NCBI GenBank assembly: GCA_902768125.1
Contig: CACXKA010000003.1
Location: 186,001-250,000 of the forward strand
Direction of reading: 5' to 3'
DNA length: 64,000 nt
Source of the DNA: an uncultured Bacteroidales bacterium
Lineage (GTDB): Bacteria; Bacteroidota; Bacteroidia; Bacteroidales; Bacteroidaceae
Below, in pieces: positions 11,623 through 23,527 of the stretch. The notes under the pieces were generated by a model. The model was given only the letters and a program-made list of their open reading frames with translations. It was not told the origin of the DNA and searched no databases. A program made the translations under genes and the position numbers. How positions within the stretch are numbered: position 1 is the first letter of the stretch; each line of letters opens with the position of its first letter.

Positions 11623-13605
11623 TTACCACAGGACAACATACAGGATGGTGAGAATGACGATCACGCCAATAGCACCAATGTTGAAGATACGGTCGGTGTG
11701 GAAAATGTTCAGGTCGATTGGAACCAACTTTGGATCCTGCACCTTGTCTTTTGCGTTAGAACGCAGGTAAAGACCGATGGTACCAGTGATGGCAGCAAAG
11801 AAGATCATAGCGCCCTCGAAACCGTGAATGTGCATGGTCTCGTTGAAGAAACCACCAATAGAGAGCACAAGTGAAACTATTGCTACACAGAACATGATGG
11901 TGCTCCAACGGATCTGAGTCTTCACGGTGTCCGCATCAAGTGCATCGGCAGGAACAGCCTTCTTGCTTGACAGAGAAATCCACACGAAGAGGATAACCAA
12001 TGTGATGAACACAACACCTGAACGTACCAGGAATGGCATTTCTGGGAAAGCGAACTTGTAGATGATCGAGAACGCGAAGGTACCGATAGCGCAGACAACA
12101 GCAGCAGTACCACTTGCGCGCTTCCACAACAAGCCAAGACCGAAGATAACCACAACGCCTGGATAAACGAATGCTGAGTATTCCTGAATGAACTGGAATG
12201 CCTGGTCAATACCACCCATCAATGGGTAAACAGCGATCAGAGCGATGATCAATGCACAAATAGAAGTGAGACGACCAACGTTCACAAGCTTCTTCTCGGA
12301 AGCATTCTTGTTGATGAACTGCTTGTAGATATCCATTGTGAAGAGGGTAGAGGTAGAGTTGAACATGGATGCCAATGAAGAAATAACGGCAGCAGCCAAT
12401 GCAGCAAAGCTCAGACCCTTGACAACGGTTGGGGTGAAGTTACGAATCAGGAATGGATATGCATCGTCTGAACGAGTGATGGAACCAGCCAGTTGCTGAC
12501 GCAGGTCTTCACACTCGGGAGCGTTCATGATATAGAATGCACAAACACCAGGGATACATACGATGAATGGAATCAAAATCTTCAGGAAGGCAGCGAATAC
12601 CATACCTTTCTTTGCCTCGTCGAGAGACTTAGCAGCAAGACCCTTCTGGATAATGTACTGGTTGAAGCCCCAGTAACCGAGGTTTGTCAGCCACAGAGCA
12701 CCGAAGATCAGTACGATACCAGGATTGGTGAAGAATGGGTCTTCCTTCTGTACGATGTTACCAGCACCATCCGTTACACCGTTGATGACTGGATAGAGTT
12801 CCTCATTTCTGGTCACCACCAAATTGAAGTGTTTGTCACCATCAATGGAAGCCAAATAGTCTTTGATGTGTATCAATGCATCCCATGCACTACCAAGACC
12901 CATCTCAGCACCAATGACAGAGAGTGCTGCATAAGCTGTGATCAAACCGCCACCTACGAGGAAGGTCACCTGCATCACGTCAGTCCATGCCACAGAAGCC
13001 AAACCTCCGTAGATAGAGTAGATGCCTGCAATCAAGAAGAGGCTGAGAATGATGACCATACGAACCTGGTCAATTTCCATACCTGCCACCATGACAGTCA
13101 TGTCGGTAGGCAGACCAAGGATCTGCTGGATAGCCAAAGCGCCCAACCATGCCACAGAAGTCAGGTTGACGAAGACGTAAAGGAAGAGCCACAGCAGAGA
13201 GAAGGCAAAGCCTACACCCCAGTTGTAACGCTCGCGCAGGAACTGCGGAATCGTGAAAATCTTTTTCTCAATCATCAGAGGCAGCAAGAACTTACCTACT
13301 ACAAGCAGCGTGGCAGCAGCCATTAACTCGTAAGCAGCCTGTGCAATACCTGATGCGTAAGCTGAACCTGACATACCGATGAATTGTTCGGCTGAAATGT
13401 TCGCAGCAATGAGCGATGCACCCACAGCCCACCATGTAAGCGTGTTACCGGCCAAGAAGTAGTCAGTTGATGATTTCTCTTCACCTTTCTTGCTGCTTGA
13501 CAGGAACAATCCCATGCTGACAAGAATGATGATGTACACAACAAAGACCAGATAGTCGGCCATCTCAAAGCCATTGTTGCTTAGTGCTTCAATAATTTTG
13601 TCCAT
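11623..13605 (-). CDS. Sodium/solute symporter (SSS family), probable arabinose uptake
   Basis: 660 residues with about 14 hydrophobic segments starting at residue 18 (YLVFVVYIIILVSMGLFL). SSS/SGLT-family features include DYFLAGNTLTWWAVGASLIA and the following ANISAEQFIGMSG. A soluble insertion near residues 240-290 (IKDYLASIDGDKHF...) is typical of SGLT-type members. It imports a sugar with sodium across the inner membrane. Position between galM and araR in the arabinose operon makes L-arabinose the most likely substrate, but the sequence alone does not fix the sugar. Confidence 0.88.
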   Translation of the reverse strand: MDKIIEALSNNGFEMADYLVFVVYIIILVSMGLFLSSSKKGEEKSSTDYFLAGNTLTWWAVGASLIAANISAEQFIGMSGSAYASGIAQAAYELMAAATLLVVGKFLLPLMIEKKIFTIPQFLRERYNWGVGFAFSLLWLFLYVFVNLTSVAWLGALAIQQILGLPTDMTVMVAGMEIDQVRMVIILSLFLIAGIYSIYGGLASVAWTDVMQVTFLVGGGLITAYAALSVIGAEMGLGSAWDALIHIKDYLASIDGDKHFNLVVTRNEELYPVINGVTDGAGNIVQKEDPFFTNPGIVLIFGALWLTNLGYWGFNQYIIQKGLAAKSLDEAKKGMVFAAFLKILIPFIVCIPGVCAFYIMNAPECEDLRQQLAGSITRSDDAYPFLIRNFTPTVVKGLSFAALAAAVISSLASMFNSTSTLFTMDIYKQFINKNASEKKLVNVGRLTSICALIIALIAVYPLMGGIDQAFQFIQEYSAFVYPGVVVIFGLGLLWKRASGTAAVVCAIGTFAFSIIYKFAFPEMPFLVRSGVVFITLVILFVWISLSSKKAVPADALDADTVKTQIRWSTIMFCVAIVSLVLSIGGFFNETMHIHGFEGAMIFFAAITGTIGLYLRSNAKDKVQDPKLVPIDLNIFHTDRIFNIGAIGVIVILTILYVVLW

Positions 13606-13655
13606 GTTTAATTTTGATAATTGTTATTATTTAGGTTTACTTTCATTAACGATAG

Positions 13656-13699
13656 AAGGAAAAGGACACACGCTCATCGCGTGAATAATCCTTTTCCTT
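13656..13699 (-). other. Hairpin between galM and the symporter gene
   Basis: Arms AAGGAAAAGGA (13656-13666) and TCCTTTTCCTT (13689-13699) enclose a smaller CACGC/GCGTG stem. There is no clean U-run on the minus strand after it. It may be a weak terminator or an mRNA-processing or stability element that sets the galM to symporter ratio. Confidence 0.5.
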
Positions 13700-13707
13700 A
13701 CCAAACT

Positions 13708-14928
13708 TTATTTCTCTACAGAGAATGCATATTTACAATATGATTTATATGGTTTTTCTGGAGAAACGAATGGGTTGCTGTTTTCCCAACCTGGCATCAT
13801 GCACTTGTTAGGAGAGTCTGGATACTTCTGGCTTTCGAGGCAGACAGCGCAATGCTTCTGATACATGATGCCGCCCTTGCCTGGACGGGTGCCATCTTGG
13901 AAGTTCGCTGTGTAAACCTGAACACCTGGCTCGTTTGTGTACATATCCATCTTGATACCAGAACGTGGGTCAGACATAGTGATGCAGATAGCCTTCTTAT
14001 CACCCTTCGTGTTCAGACACCAGTTGTGGTCGTAACCACCACCCACTGATTCCATCTCAGGATCGTTCTTGCCGAAGTCAGTACCGATTGCCTTAGGAGT
14101 GCGGAAGTCAAACACCGTACCCTCTACAGGACGAATCTCACCAGTTGGAATGAGGTTGTCGTCACCAGGGGTGTAGCTGTCTGCGTTGACATAAAGGATA
14201 GACTCGTCAATCGTATTGTTCAAATCACCCGAAAGGTTGAAGTAAGTATGGTTGGTCATGTTCAGCACAGTTGGAGCATCTGCCACACCGTCATAGCTGA
14301 TAATGATTTCGTTGTCGTCTGTCAACTTGAAGTCAACTGTTGCCACCACTTCGCCTGGGAATTGGTTGTCACCATCAGGAGATGTGATTTGCAGCGCCAC
14401 TGACTGTGGAGTAACCTCCACCTCGTCATATACTTGATACTGCCATCCTGTGTAACCGCCATGCAGACAAGCCACACCATTGTTGTTCTTTGGCAGGGTC
14501 ACCTTTTCACCATTGTATGTGTACTCACCGTTGTTGATACGGTTAGCGTAACGACCTACAGAGCAACCGAAGTCAGTCTCAAAGTTCCATGGGAAATAGT
14601 TCTCAATCTTGTCAAAACCGCAAGCCACATCCACGAACTCACCGTCCTTGTTAGGAACCATGATGCTGACGATGCGACCACCGAAGTTCGTGATACAAAC
14701 TTCCATGCCGTTCTTGTTGGTAAGGGTGTAGAGCTTTACTTGTTTAGCATTCGCCTCATCTGCCTTGAACTGACCAGCTTCAGCGTCGTAAGCGACAGCG
14801 ATGGTCGTGTCAAAATCAGCGGGGTTGATACCAGACTTGGTTAGTTGTACTTCTGGTGCAGAATTGCACGCGCAAAGGATAGCTACGGCCGTAGCACTCC
14901 CCATCAAAATCGTTTTAAGATTTCTCAT
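13708..14928 (-). CDS. galM: Aldose 1-epimerase (mutarotase), exported lipoprotein
   Basis: 406 residues. The N-terminus MRNLKTILMG... ends in a lipobox-like LCAC with the lipidated cysteine at residue 21, so it should be anchored outside the inner membrane. GalM family: FGGRIVSIMVPNKDGEF near the N-terminus, the substrate His in NMTNHTYFNLSGD, and GGYDHNWCLN. It interconverts the alpha and beta anomers of aldoses. As first gene of the arabinose operon it would supply the right anomer of freed arabinose for uptake and isomerisation. Promoter element 39 bp upstream. Confidence 0.9.
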   Translation of the reverse strand: MRNLKTILMGSATAVAILCACNSAPEVQLTKSGINPADFDTTIAVAYDAEAGQFKADEANAKQVKLYTLTNKNGMEVCITNFGGRIVSIMVPNKDGEFVDVACGFDKIENYFPWNFETDFGCSVGRYANRINNGEYTYNGEKVTLPKNNNGVACLHGGYTGWQYQVYDEVEVTPQSVALQITSPDGDNQFPGEVVATVDFKLTDDNEIIISYDGVADAPTVLNMTNHTYFNLSGDLNNTIDESILYVNADSYTPGDDNLIPTGEIRPVEGTVFDFRTPKAIGTDFGKNDPEMESVGGGYDHNWCLNTKGDKKAICITMSDPRSGIKMDMYTNEPGVQVYTANFQDGTRPGKGGIMYQKHCAVCLESQKYPDSPNKCMMPGWENSNPFVSPEKPYKSYCKYAFSVEK

Positions 14929-14966
14929 AATTTTGGTTAGAATTGATTAGTTTATAAACTGTCCGG

Positions 14967-14974
14967 CAAAAGTA
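14967..14974 (-). promoter_or_regulatory. Promoter -7 element of the arabinose operon
   Basis: TACTTTTG on the minus strand matches TAnnTTTG and predicts a leader of about 30 nt before galM. The -33 region is T-rich (GGTTTTAA) rather than a perfect TTTG. It is the only clear promoter seen upstream of galM and may drive the entire run down to rpiB. Confidence 0.55.
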
Positions 14975-15024
14975 CGGCTTTTTCTTGTGTTAAAACCGTT
15001 AAAAAACATGTTATATAACATAAA

Positions 15025-15060
15025 GTGTGGTTTCGACACTTTTTTAGCACGTAACCACAC
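15025..15060 (-). terminator. Possible terminator after N-carbamoylputrescine amidase
   Basis: 8-bp arms GTGTGGTT and AACCACAC; on the minus strand the downstream side reads TTTATG. A second overlapping hairpin AAAGTGT/ACACTTT (15022-15042) has its T-run on the plus strand. The pair sits between the amidase stop and the galM promoter. Confidence 0.45.
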
Positions 15061-15113
15061 CATTTTGTAGCAAAAAATCGTGAATTTTTGCTCTTGTCGT
15101 AGTCTTTTTTCTT

Positions 15114-15989
15114 TTAATCGATGAATCGTTGGGTGAGTCCTTTGTATTCTTCGATACGACGGTCACGGAGGAATGGCCACCAACGACGAACATTTTCGCT
15201 TCGTTTAAGGTCAATGTCAATGACTGCCACGACTTCTTCGTCTTGAGATGCTTGATAGAGGATTTCGCCTTGGGGACCTGCCACGAAACTGCTACCCCAG
15301 AATTGGATTCCGTTGGTTTGATGTGACGGGTCGGGTTCGTGACCTGTTCGGTTGACGGCTATCACAGGAAGTCCGTTGGCAACAGCATGACCACGTTGCA
15401 CCGTCATCCATGCTTCGCGTTGCCGTTCTTGTTCTTCGGGTGTGTCTGAAGATTCGTAGCCGATGGCGGTGGGATAGATTAGGAGGTCGGCTCCTTGTAA
15501 TGCCATGAGGCGTGCACCTTCTGGATACCATTGATCCCAGCATACTTGTACGCCAAGTACACCCACACTGGTTTTGATAGGATGGAAACCGAGGTCGCCA
15601 GGAGTGAAGTAGAATTTCTCGTAATAGGCGGGGTCGTCAGGAATATGCATCTTGCGGAACTTACCTGCTATGGTGCCGTCGCTTTCGATGACTACGGCTG
15701 TGTTGTGGTAAAGTCCTGTGGCACGTCGTTCGAAAAGGGAAGTGACAATGACAATACCCAATTCCTTTGCCAGTTTCCCAAAACGTTCGGTGGAAGGTCC
15801 AGGAATGGTCTCTGCCAAATCGAAATGGTTGGTGTTTTCGGTCTGACAGAAGTAGATGGAATTGTGCAATTCCTGCAAAACCACCAGTTGTGCACCCTCT
15901 TGTGCTGCCTTTCTGATGCTTGCTTCCATGTGCGACAGGTTCTTCTCGACTTCCTCCACACATTTGTGTTGTATGATGCCTATTTTCAT
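15114..15989 (-). CDS. aguB: N-carbamoylputrescine amidase
   Basis: 291 residues from the ATG at 15989 (MKIGIIQHKCVEEVEKNL). A TTG start 24 bp upstream is possible by frame, but it lies inside the promoter -7 element, so it is rejected. Nitrilase-superfamily catalytic triad: Glu in VVLQELHNSIYF, Lys in GKFRKMHIPDDP, Cys in GVQVCWDQWYPE. The close match to plant/bacterial AguB around YYEKFYFTPGDLGF supports hydrolysis of N-carbamoylputrescine to putrescine, the last step of agmatine-based polyamine synthesis. The usual partner agmatine deiminase is not adjacent in this window. Confidence 0.92.
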   Translation of the reverse strand: MKIGIIQHKCVEEVEKNLSHMEASIRKAAQEGAQLVVLQELHNSIYFCQTENTNHFDLAETIPGPSTERFGKLAKELGIVIVTSLFERRATGLYHNTAVVIESDGTIAGKFRKMHIPDDPAYYEKFYFTPGDLGFHPIKTSVGVLGVQVCWDQWYPEGARLMALQGADLLIYPTAIGYESSDTPEEQERQREAWMTVQRGHAVANGLPVIAVNRTGHEPDPSHQTNGIQFWGSSFVAGPQGEILYQASQDEEVVAVIDIDLKRSENVRRWWPFLRDRRIEEYKGLTQRFID

Positions 15990-16010
15990 GGGAAAAATGA
16001 TTTCTTTTTG

Positions 16011-16018
16011 CAAAGGTA
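16011..16018 (-). promoter_or_regulatory. Promoter -7 element of aguB
   Basis: TACCTTTG on the minus strand, 22-29 bp upstream of the chosen ATG. It decides the start of aguB against the earlier TTG at 16013. Confidence 0.6.
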
Positions 16019-16041
16019 AGGATTTTTCATATAAAAATGAT

Positions 16042-16049
16042 TATCTTTG
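16042..16049 (+). promoter_or_regulatory. Promoter -7 element of the rel gene
   Basis: TATCTTTG on the plus strand, 41 bp before the rel start and back to back with the aguB promoter. No clear TTTG at the -33 distance. Confidence 0.5.
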
Positions 16050-16089
16050 CCGCTGTTTTTATTTCAAAGAATGATAAAAGCTCGCTGAT

Positions 16090-18312
16090 ATGGAGAATAT
16101 TGCTACGATAAAGGAAGAGGAACGAGAGTTGCTGGTGGAGACTGTGAAGCGGTTGCAATCGTTGGTGATGGATGTGCTGAACCCTGAAGATTTTCATCGG
16201 GTGAAAGAGATTCTGTTTCGTGCGGTTGAGACAGATCAGTTGCATCGTGACCAGTTTGGATTGAATCCGATTCTGTTCGACTTGCAGACAGCGGTCATCA
16301 CGGCTGAAGAGATAGGATTGAACCGTGCTTCCATCATCAGTATCTTGCTGCATGATTGTGTGTCGGCAGGTGCGGTCAGCATGGAGGAAGTGAAGCTTGA
16401 GTTTGGTGAAGATGTAGCACACATCATTCACGGCATCCTGCGTGTGCAGAAACTATACGCCAAGAATCCATCCATTGAGACGGAAAATTTCCGAGACCTG
16501 CTACTTTCGTTTGCAGAGGATATGCGTGTCATCTTTATCATCATTGCCGACCGAGTGAATTTGATGCGTCAAATCAAGGACAGAGGAAAAGAGGAGGAAC
16601 GTCGACGTGTTGCGATAGAGGCATCGCATTTGTATGCCCCATTGGCTCATAAGTTGGGCTTGTATCTGATCAAACGTGAATTGGAGGATTTGTCTCTGAA
16701 ATATCTGGAGCCAGATGTCTATTATATGATTAAGGAGAAGTTGAGTGCCACCCGAAAGGCTCGTGATCTCTACATCGCCCGTTTCATTGCGCCTGTTGAA
16801 GAAAAACTGAAAGAGGCGGGACTGAAGTTCCACATTAAGGGACGTACGAAATCCATTCATTCCATCTGGCAGAAAATGCTCAAGCAGAAGTGTCAGTTTG
16901 AAGGTATCTACGACCTCTTTGCCATCCGTGTCATTTTGGACTCAGCTCCTGAGAGGGAGAAACAAGATTGCTGGCAGGTGTTCAGCATCGTGACCGATAT
17001 GTACCGACCCAATCCCAAGCGAATGAGGGATTGGTTGAGTGTGCCGAAATCAAATGGCTATGAGTCGTTGCACATCACGGTAATGGGTCCTGAAGGCAAA
17101 TGGGTTGAGATTCAAATTCGCACGGAACGGATGGATGAGATTGCCGAGAGAGGTTTGGCGGCTCACTGGCGCTACAAAGGTGTGAAAGATAGTGGCGGAA
17201 AGTTGGAAGATTGGTTGCAAGATATCCGTTCGGCGTTGGAAAATCATGAGGTGGAGAGTGATGAACGGTTGATGGACCGATTCAAGGTGGATTTGTATAG
17301 TGACGAGGTGTTTGTGTTCACGCCCAAAGGCGACCTCTTCAAATTGCCGAAAGGGGCGACCGTACTCGACTTTGCTTTCCAGATACACACCAATGTGGGT
17401 GCCCGCTGTACGGGTGGTAAGGTGAATGGTAAGAACGTGCCTATTGGTACTAAATTGCAGAGTGGCGATCAGGTGGAAATCCTTACGTCACAGAAACAGC
17501 AACCGAAGCGAGATTGGCTGAATATCGCCGTCACTCCCAAGGCAAGGGCAAAAATCCGTCAGTCGCTGACGGAGCAGGAGATGCAGGTGTCTACTTTCGC
17601 GAAAGAAGCGCTGGAACGAAAGTTCAAGAACAAGAAGATAGAGCCCGAAGAGTCTGTCATGATGCGTCTGCTCAAGCGGATGGGCTACAAGCATGTCTCA
17701 GAGTTCTACAAGGCGATTGCGGAGGAAGTGTTGGATGTGAACACGGTGATTGAGCAGTATCAGGAGTTGGTGGAACGTGATGCCAATCCGAATGCTTTCT
17801 CGACCGAACAGCGTAGTGCGGGTGGTTTTGTGGCGAATGTGGCAGATGACCATGCACAAGGCAATGCCGACGTGTTGGTGCTGGACAACAACCTGAAGGG
17901 GGTGGATTACAGTCTTGCCAAATGCTGCAACCCAATTTATGGCGATGATGTGTTTGGATTTGTCACGGTGAATCGGGGCATCAAGGTGCATCGTAAGGAT
18001 TGCCCGAATGCACAACTGTTGCGTGAACGTATGGGCTATCGTGTGCTCCGTGCTCGTTGGGCAGGAAAGGGTTCGAAACAGTATCCTGTTACGCTTCATG
18101 TGGTGGGTCACGATGACATCGGTATTGTCAGCAACATCACTTCCATTTTGAACAAGGAGAAGAACGTGATGATGCGTGGTCTCAGCATTCAGTCGTCGGA
18201 AGATGGACTCTTCTCTGGACAACTGACGGTGATGATTGATGACCAGAATCAACTCACGCAACTCATCAAAAAATTGAGTACCGTGAAGGGGGTGAAATCT
18301 GTGACAAGATAG
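16090..18312 (+). CDS. RelA/SpoT-family (p)ppGpp synthetase with degenerate hydrolase domain
   Basis: 740 residues in the long RSH layout: HD-type N-domain (about 40-200), synthetase (about 240-365), TGS (404-465), helical region, zinc-finger/CC domain with KCCNPIYGDD, and ACT domain (about 665-740). The synthetase keeps NGYESLH (322-328), IQIRT and the basic motif RMRD at 311-314, where bifunctional enzymes have RxKD and E. coli RelA has ExDD. The hydrolase signature HDxxED reads HDCVSA (88-93), and the later metal-site block reads ADRVNLMR instead of DRLHNMR. It should therefore make but not break down the alarmone. rlmH follows 10 bp downstream. Confidence 0.92.
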   Translation: MENIATIKEEERELLVETVKRLQSLVMDVLNPEDFHRVKEILFRAVETDQLHRDQFGLNPILFDLQTAVITAEEIGLNRASIISILLHDCVSAGAVSMEEVKLEFGEDVAHIIHGILRVQKLYAKNPSIETENFRDLLLSFAEDMRVIFIIIADRVNLMRQIKDRGKEEERRRVAIEASHLYAPLAHKLGLYLIKRELEDLSLKYLEPDVYYMIKEKLSATRKARDLYIARFIAPVEEKLKEAGLKFHIKGRTKSIHSIWQKMLKQKCQFEGIYDLFAIRVILDSAPEREKQDCWQVFSIVTDMYRPNPKRMRDWLSVPKSNGYESLHITVMGPEGKWVEIQIRTERMDEIAERGLAAHWRYKGVKDSGGKLEDWLQDIRSALENHEVESDERLMDRFKVDLYSDEVFVFTPKGDLFKLPKGATVLDFAFQIHTNVGARCTGGKVNGKNVPIGTKLQSGDQVEILTSQKQQPKRDWLNIAVTPKARAKIRQSLTEQEMQVSTFAKEALERKFKNKKIEPEESVMMRLLKRMGYKHVSEFYKAIAEEVLDVNTVIEQYQELVERDANPNAFSTEQRSAGGFVANVADDHAQGNADVLVLDNNLKGVDYSLAKCCNPIYGDDVFGFVTVNRGIKVHRKDCPNAQLLRERMGYRVLRARWAGKGSKQYPVTLHVVGHDDIGIVSNITSILNKEKNVMMRGLSIQSSEDGLFSGQLTVMIDDQNQLTQLIKKLSTVKGVKSVTR

Positions 18313-18322
18313 GAGACGAAAT

Positions 18323-18796
18323 ATGAAAGTGACATTGATATTGGTCGGGAAGACTGTGAATAAGCATTTTGTTGATTTGGTGGATGATTACGCCTCTCGG
18401 TTAAAGCATTACATCAACTTCGATATCTTCACTATTCCCGAACTGAAGAACACCAAAAATCTCTCCGTTGAGCAACAGAAACAGCAGGAAGGTGAACTTA
18501 TTTTGAAGCAGTTGCAGGCGGGTGATCATGTGGTGTTGTTGGATGAGCATGGAAAGGAGTTGCGCAGCGTGGAGTTCTCGGCATATATGGAACAGAAGAT
18601 GCAGACGGTGAGCAAGCGCTTGGTCTTCGTCATCGGGGGCCCTTATGGCTTTTCGCCCGATGTGTATGAGCGTGCGAACGGGAAGCTCTCGCTCTCCAAG
18701 ATGACGTTCTCCCATCAGATGGTACGACTCATCTTTGTGGAACAACTCTACCGAGCGATGACGATCATGCGGGGCGAACCCTATCATCACGAGTGA
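18323..18796 (+). CDS. rlmH: 23S rRNA (pseudouridine1915-N3)-methyltransferase
   Basis: 157 residues, the usual size. SPOUT-fold enzyme that methylates pseudouridine 1915 in helix 69 of 23S rRNA on assembled ribosomes. The C-terminal knot has VFVIGGPYGFSPDVYERA and SLSKMTFSHQMVRLIFVEQL, ending RGEPYHHE, all hallmark RlmH segments. It starts 10 bp after the rel stop and is probably co-transcribed with it. Confidence 0.96.
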   Translation: MKVTLILVGKTVNKHFVDLVDDYASRLKHYINFDIFTIPELKNTKNLSVEQQKQQEGELILKQLQAGDHVVLLDEHGKELRSVEFSAYMEQKMQTVSKRLVFVIGGPYGFSPDVYERANGKLSLSKMTFSHQMVRLIFVEQLYRAMTIMRGEPYHHE

Positions 18797-18865
18797 ATAA
18801 GTCCCTGTGCTTGGTGATTTTTGCGAATTCAAAACTAAATAAAAACAAACATCTAAAACAATTAA

Positions 18866-22045
<3,180 letters not shown>

Positions 22046-22065
22046 GGGAGTGCTTCATGCAAAAA

Positions 22066-22097
22066 CAAGGGGTTAGGACCATCGTCTTAACCCCTTG
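22066..22097. terminator. Bidirectional terminator between convergent genes
   Basis: Arms CAAGGGGTTA and TAACCCCTTG around a 12-nt loop. The plus side continues ATTTTGTG and the minus side TTTTTGCATG, so it can serve both the beta-galactosidase and the DUF2271 gene. Confidence 0.8.
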
Positions 22098-22115
22098 ATT
22101 TTGTGTGATTGTCAT

Positions 22116-22700
22116 TTATTTCAGCGTCGCCTTCACGTCTGTCACCATACCCTTGTGCTGCTCGTCAGGCTTGGCAAGTTCCGATGTGAGTTTAATGGCA
22201 CCGGGCTTGCCGTTTGTCGTGAACGTACCTGTGTAGATGATGTCGCTGTCGAAATACAGCGTAGCCTCCACCTTCACCTTGTAAGTGCCAGCAGGCACAG
22301 CTTTGCCCTGTGCATCCTTGAAGTCCCAAGTGAAAGTATGGATACCGCTCTGCTGAGGTGTGGCACCCGTCACGGCGTCCAGTTGCTGGTCGCTCTTCTG
22401 GGCAGCATTCGAAGCCTTCACCCAAGAAGGCACACAAGCGGGACGCATCACATAGCCGCGCTGAGCTGGCTGGTTGCCACGGGCACGTCCCTTCGTGGTG
22501 AACGAAGTGACAAAGAGGGTCTTCACCACCTCTCCCTTTGCATTTTCAATCCATACGGCATATTGGTTGGAACCAGCTCCAGCCTGTTTTTGATAGTTGA
22601 ATGACACTTCAAGGCTCTTGCCTTTCTTGCTCTGACCCATTGCGGGCACCGCCAGCAGCATGGCTGCCAGAATAGCGGTGAAAAACATCTTCTGTCTCAT
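22116..22700 (-). CDS. DUF2271-type exported protein
   Basis: 194 residues with a signal peptide (MRQKMFFTAILAAMLLAVPAM, cut near residue 22). The body matches the DUF2271 pattern: LEVSFNYQKQAGAGSNQYAVW, then SGIHTFTWDFKDAQGKAV followed by AGTYKVKVEATLYFDS, a FlgD-like beta-sandwich. Biochemical role is not known; members are periplasmic and often occur near flavin-dependent or iron-related exported proteins. Here the neighbour upstream on the same strand is a lipoprotein gene 78 bp away. Family call from memory of the motif pattern. Confidence 0.75.
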   Translation of the reverse strand: MRQKMFFTAILAAMLLAVPAMGQSKKGKSLEVSFNYQKQAGAGSNQYAVWIENAKGEVVKTLFVTSFTTKGRARGNQPAQRGYVMRPACVPSWVKASNAAQKSDQQLDAVTGATPQQSGIHTFTWDFKDAQGKAVPAGTYKVKVEATLYFDSDIIYTGTFTTNGKPGAIKLTSELAKPDEQHKGMVTDVKATLK

Positions 22701-22778
22701 GATTGCATTTTTTTGTCGTGTTTAGTTATTGGAAGATTGTTATCAATAAGGATTGTCACTCTTTTTTCTCCGCTCGAT

Positions 22779-23375
22779 TTACACAGCATCCTCGCTGGGG
22801 TCGATGTTGAGTCCGGGGCTGAGGGGTTCTGTCTCGAGGTTCTCAGCTTTCTTGATGGAGAAAGAACCGTCGGTGGCAACTTTCAGCTCAAGAGGATATG
22901 CCATGTTGTCGGAGGTCTCGTCGGGGTCGCCTACGGTGATGATGAAGTAGAAGGCAGAGCGGTCTGACTCACGCTTCATGAAGTTGTAGTTCACACCCAC
23001 GAGGGTGGAGGTCTTGAGGAAGTCAGCGGGCACGTTGTCGTGGAAGTTGTTCTTGTAGAAGGTCTTGCTGAACACGTTCTCCCCTTCGTGCTTGATGTCT
23101 ATGCGGACACGGCTCTCATGGTATTCCAGTCCCTGTGGGTTCATGAAGACGGGGAGGGTGTCCACATGCTCGAAGGTGCAGGTATAGTGATAGAGCTTCC
23201 CGCTGATGTTGATGGTGTCCTTGAGGGTATAGTCACGCAAGGAGATGACACCCGTCTGTGGGTTGACATCTTCGACGATACGTTCGTTGGATGGAGGGTT
23301 CTTTTCATTGTTGCAGGCAACTGCCATGATTGCGAGCAGAGCCATGAATGCTGTTTTCAATGTTTTCATCGACAT
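22779..23375 (-). CDS. DUF4738-like lipoprotein
   Basis: 198 residues from ATG 23375 (an ATG at 23369 is equally possible); the open frame extends to 23474, but the extra 33 residues lack any signal-like pattern. MKTLKTAFMALLAIMAVACN is a signal peptide with lipobox AVAC. The mature protein is beta-rich (YHYTCTFEHVDTLPVF, RSAFYFIITVGDPDETSD) and resembles the Bacteroidales family DUF4738. Function unknown; probably in the periplasm or outer membrane. It is divergent from map and upstream of the DUF2271 gene. Confidence 0.7.
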   Translation of the reverse strand: MSMKTLKTAFMALLAIMAVACNNEKNPPSNERIVEDVNPQTGVISLRDYTLKDTINISGKLYHYTCTFEHVDTLPVFMNPQGLEYHESRVRIDIKHEGENVFSKTFYKNNFHDNVPADFLKTSTLVGVNYNFMKRESDRSAFYFIITVGDPDETSDNMAYPLELKVATDGSFSIKKAENLETEPLSPGLNIDPSEDAV

Positions 23376-23492
23376 ATATGTTTTGGTTGTTTCTGACTGC
23401 AAAATTCGTAAAAGAAAGTGATTTGGGCAAATGAAATCTGAAAATAATTTAATAATGTGGTGTTTTTGGCACAATGTGTGGGAAAAAGGTTG

Positions 23493-23500
23493 TAACTTTG
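23493..23500 (+). promoter_or_regulatory. Promoter -7 element of the map operon
   Basis: TAACTTTG with TTTG at 23465-23468 (24-bp spacing, slightly long). It lies 28-35 bp before the chosen map start, and excludes the earlier in-frame ATG at 23474. Confidence 0.6.
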
Positions 23501-23527
23501 CATGGTAAAAAGACTTTCAGAGAAGAA

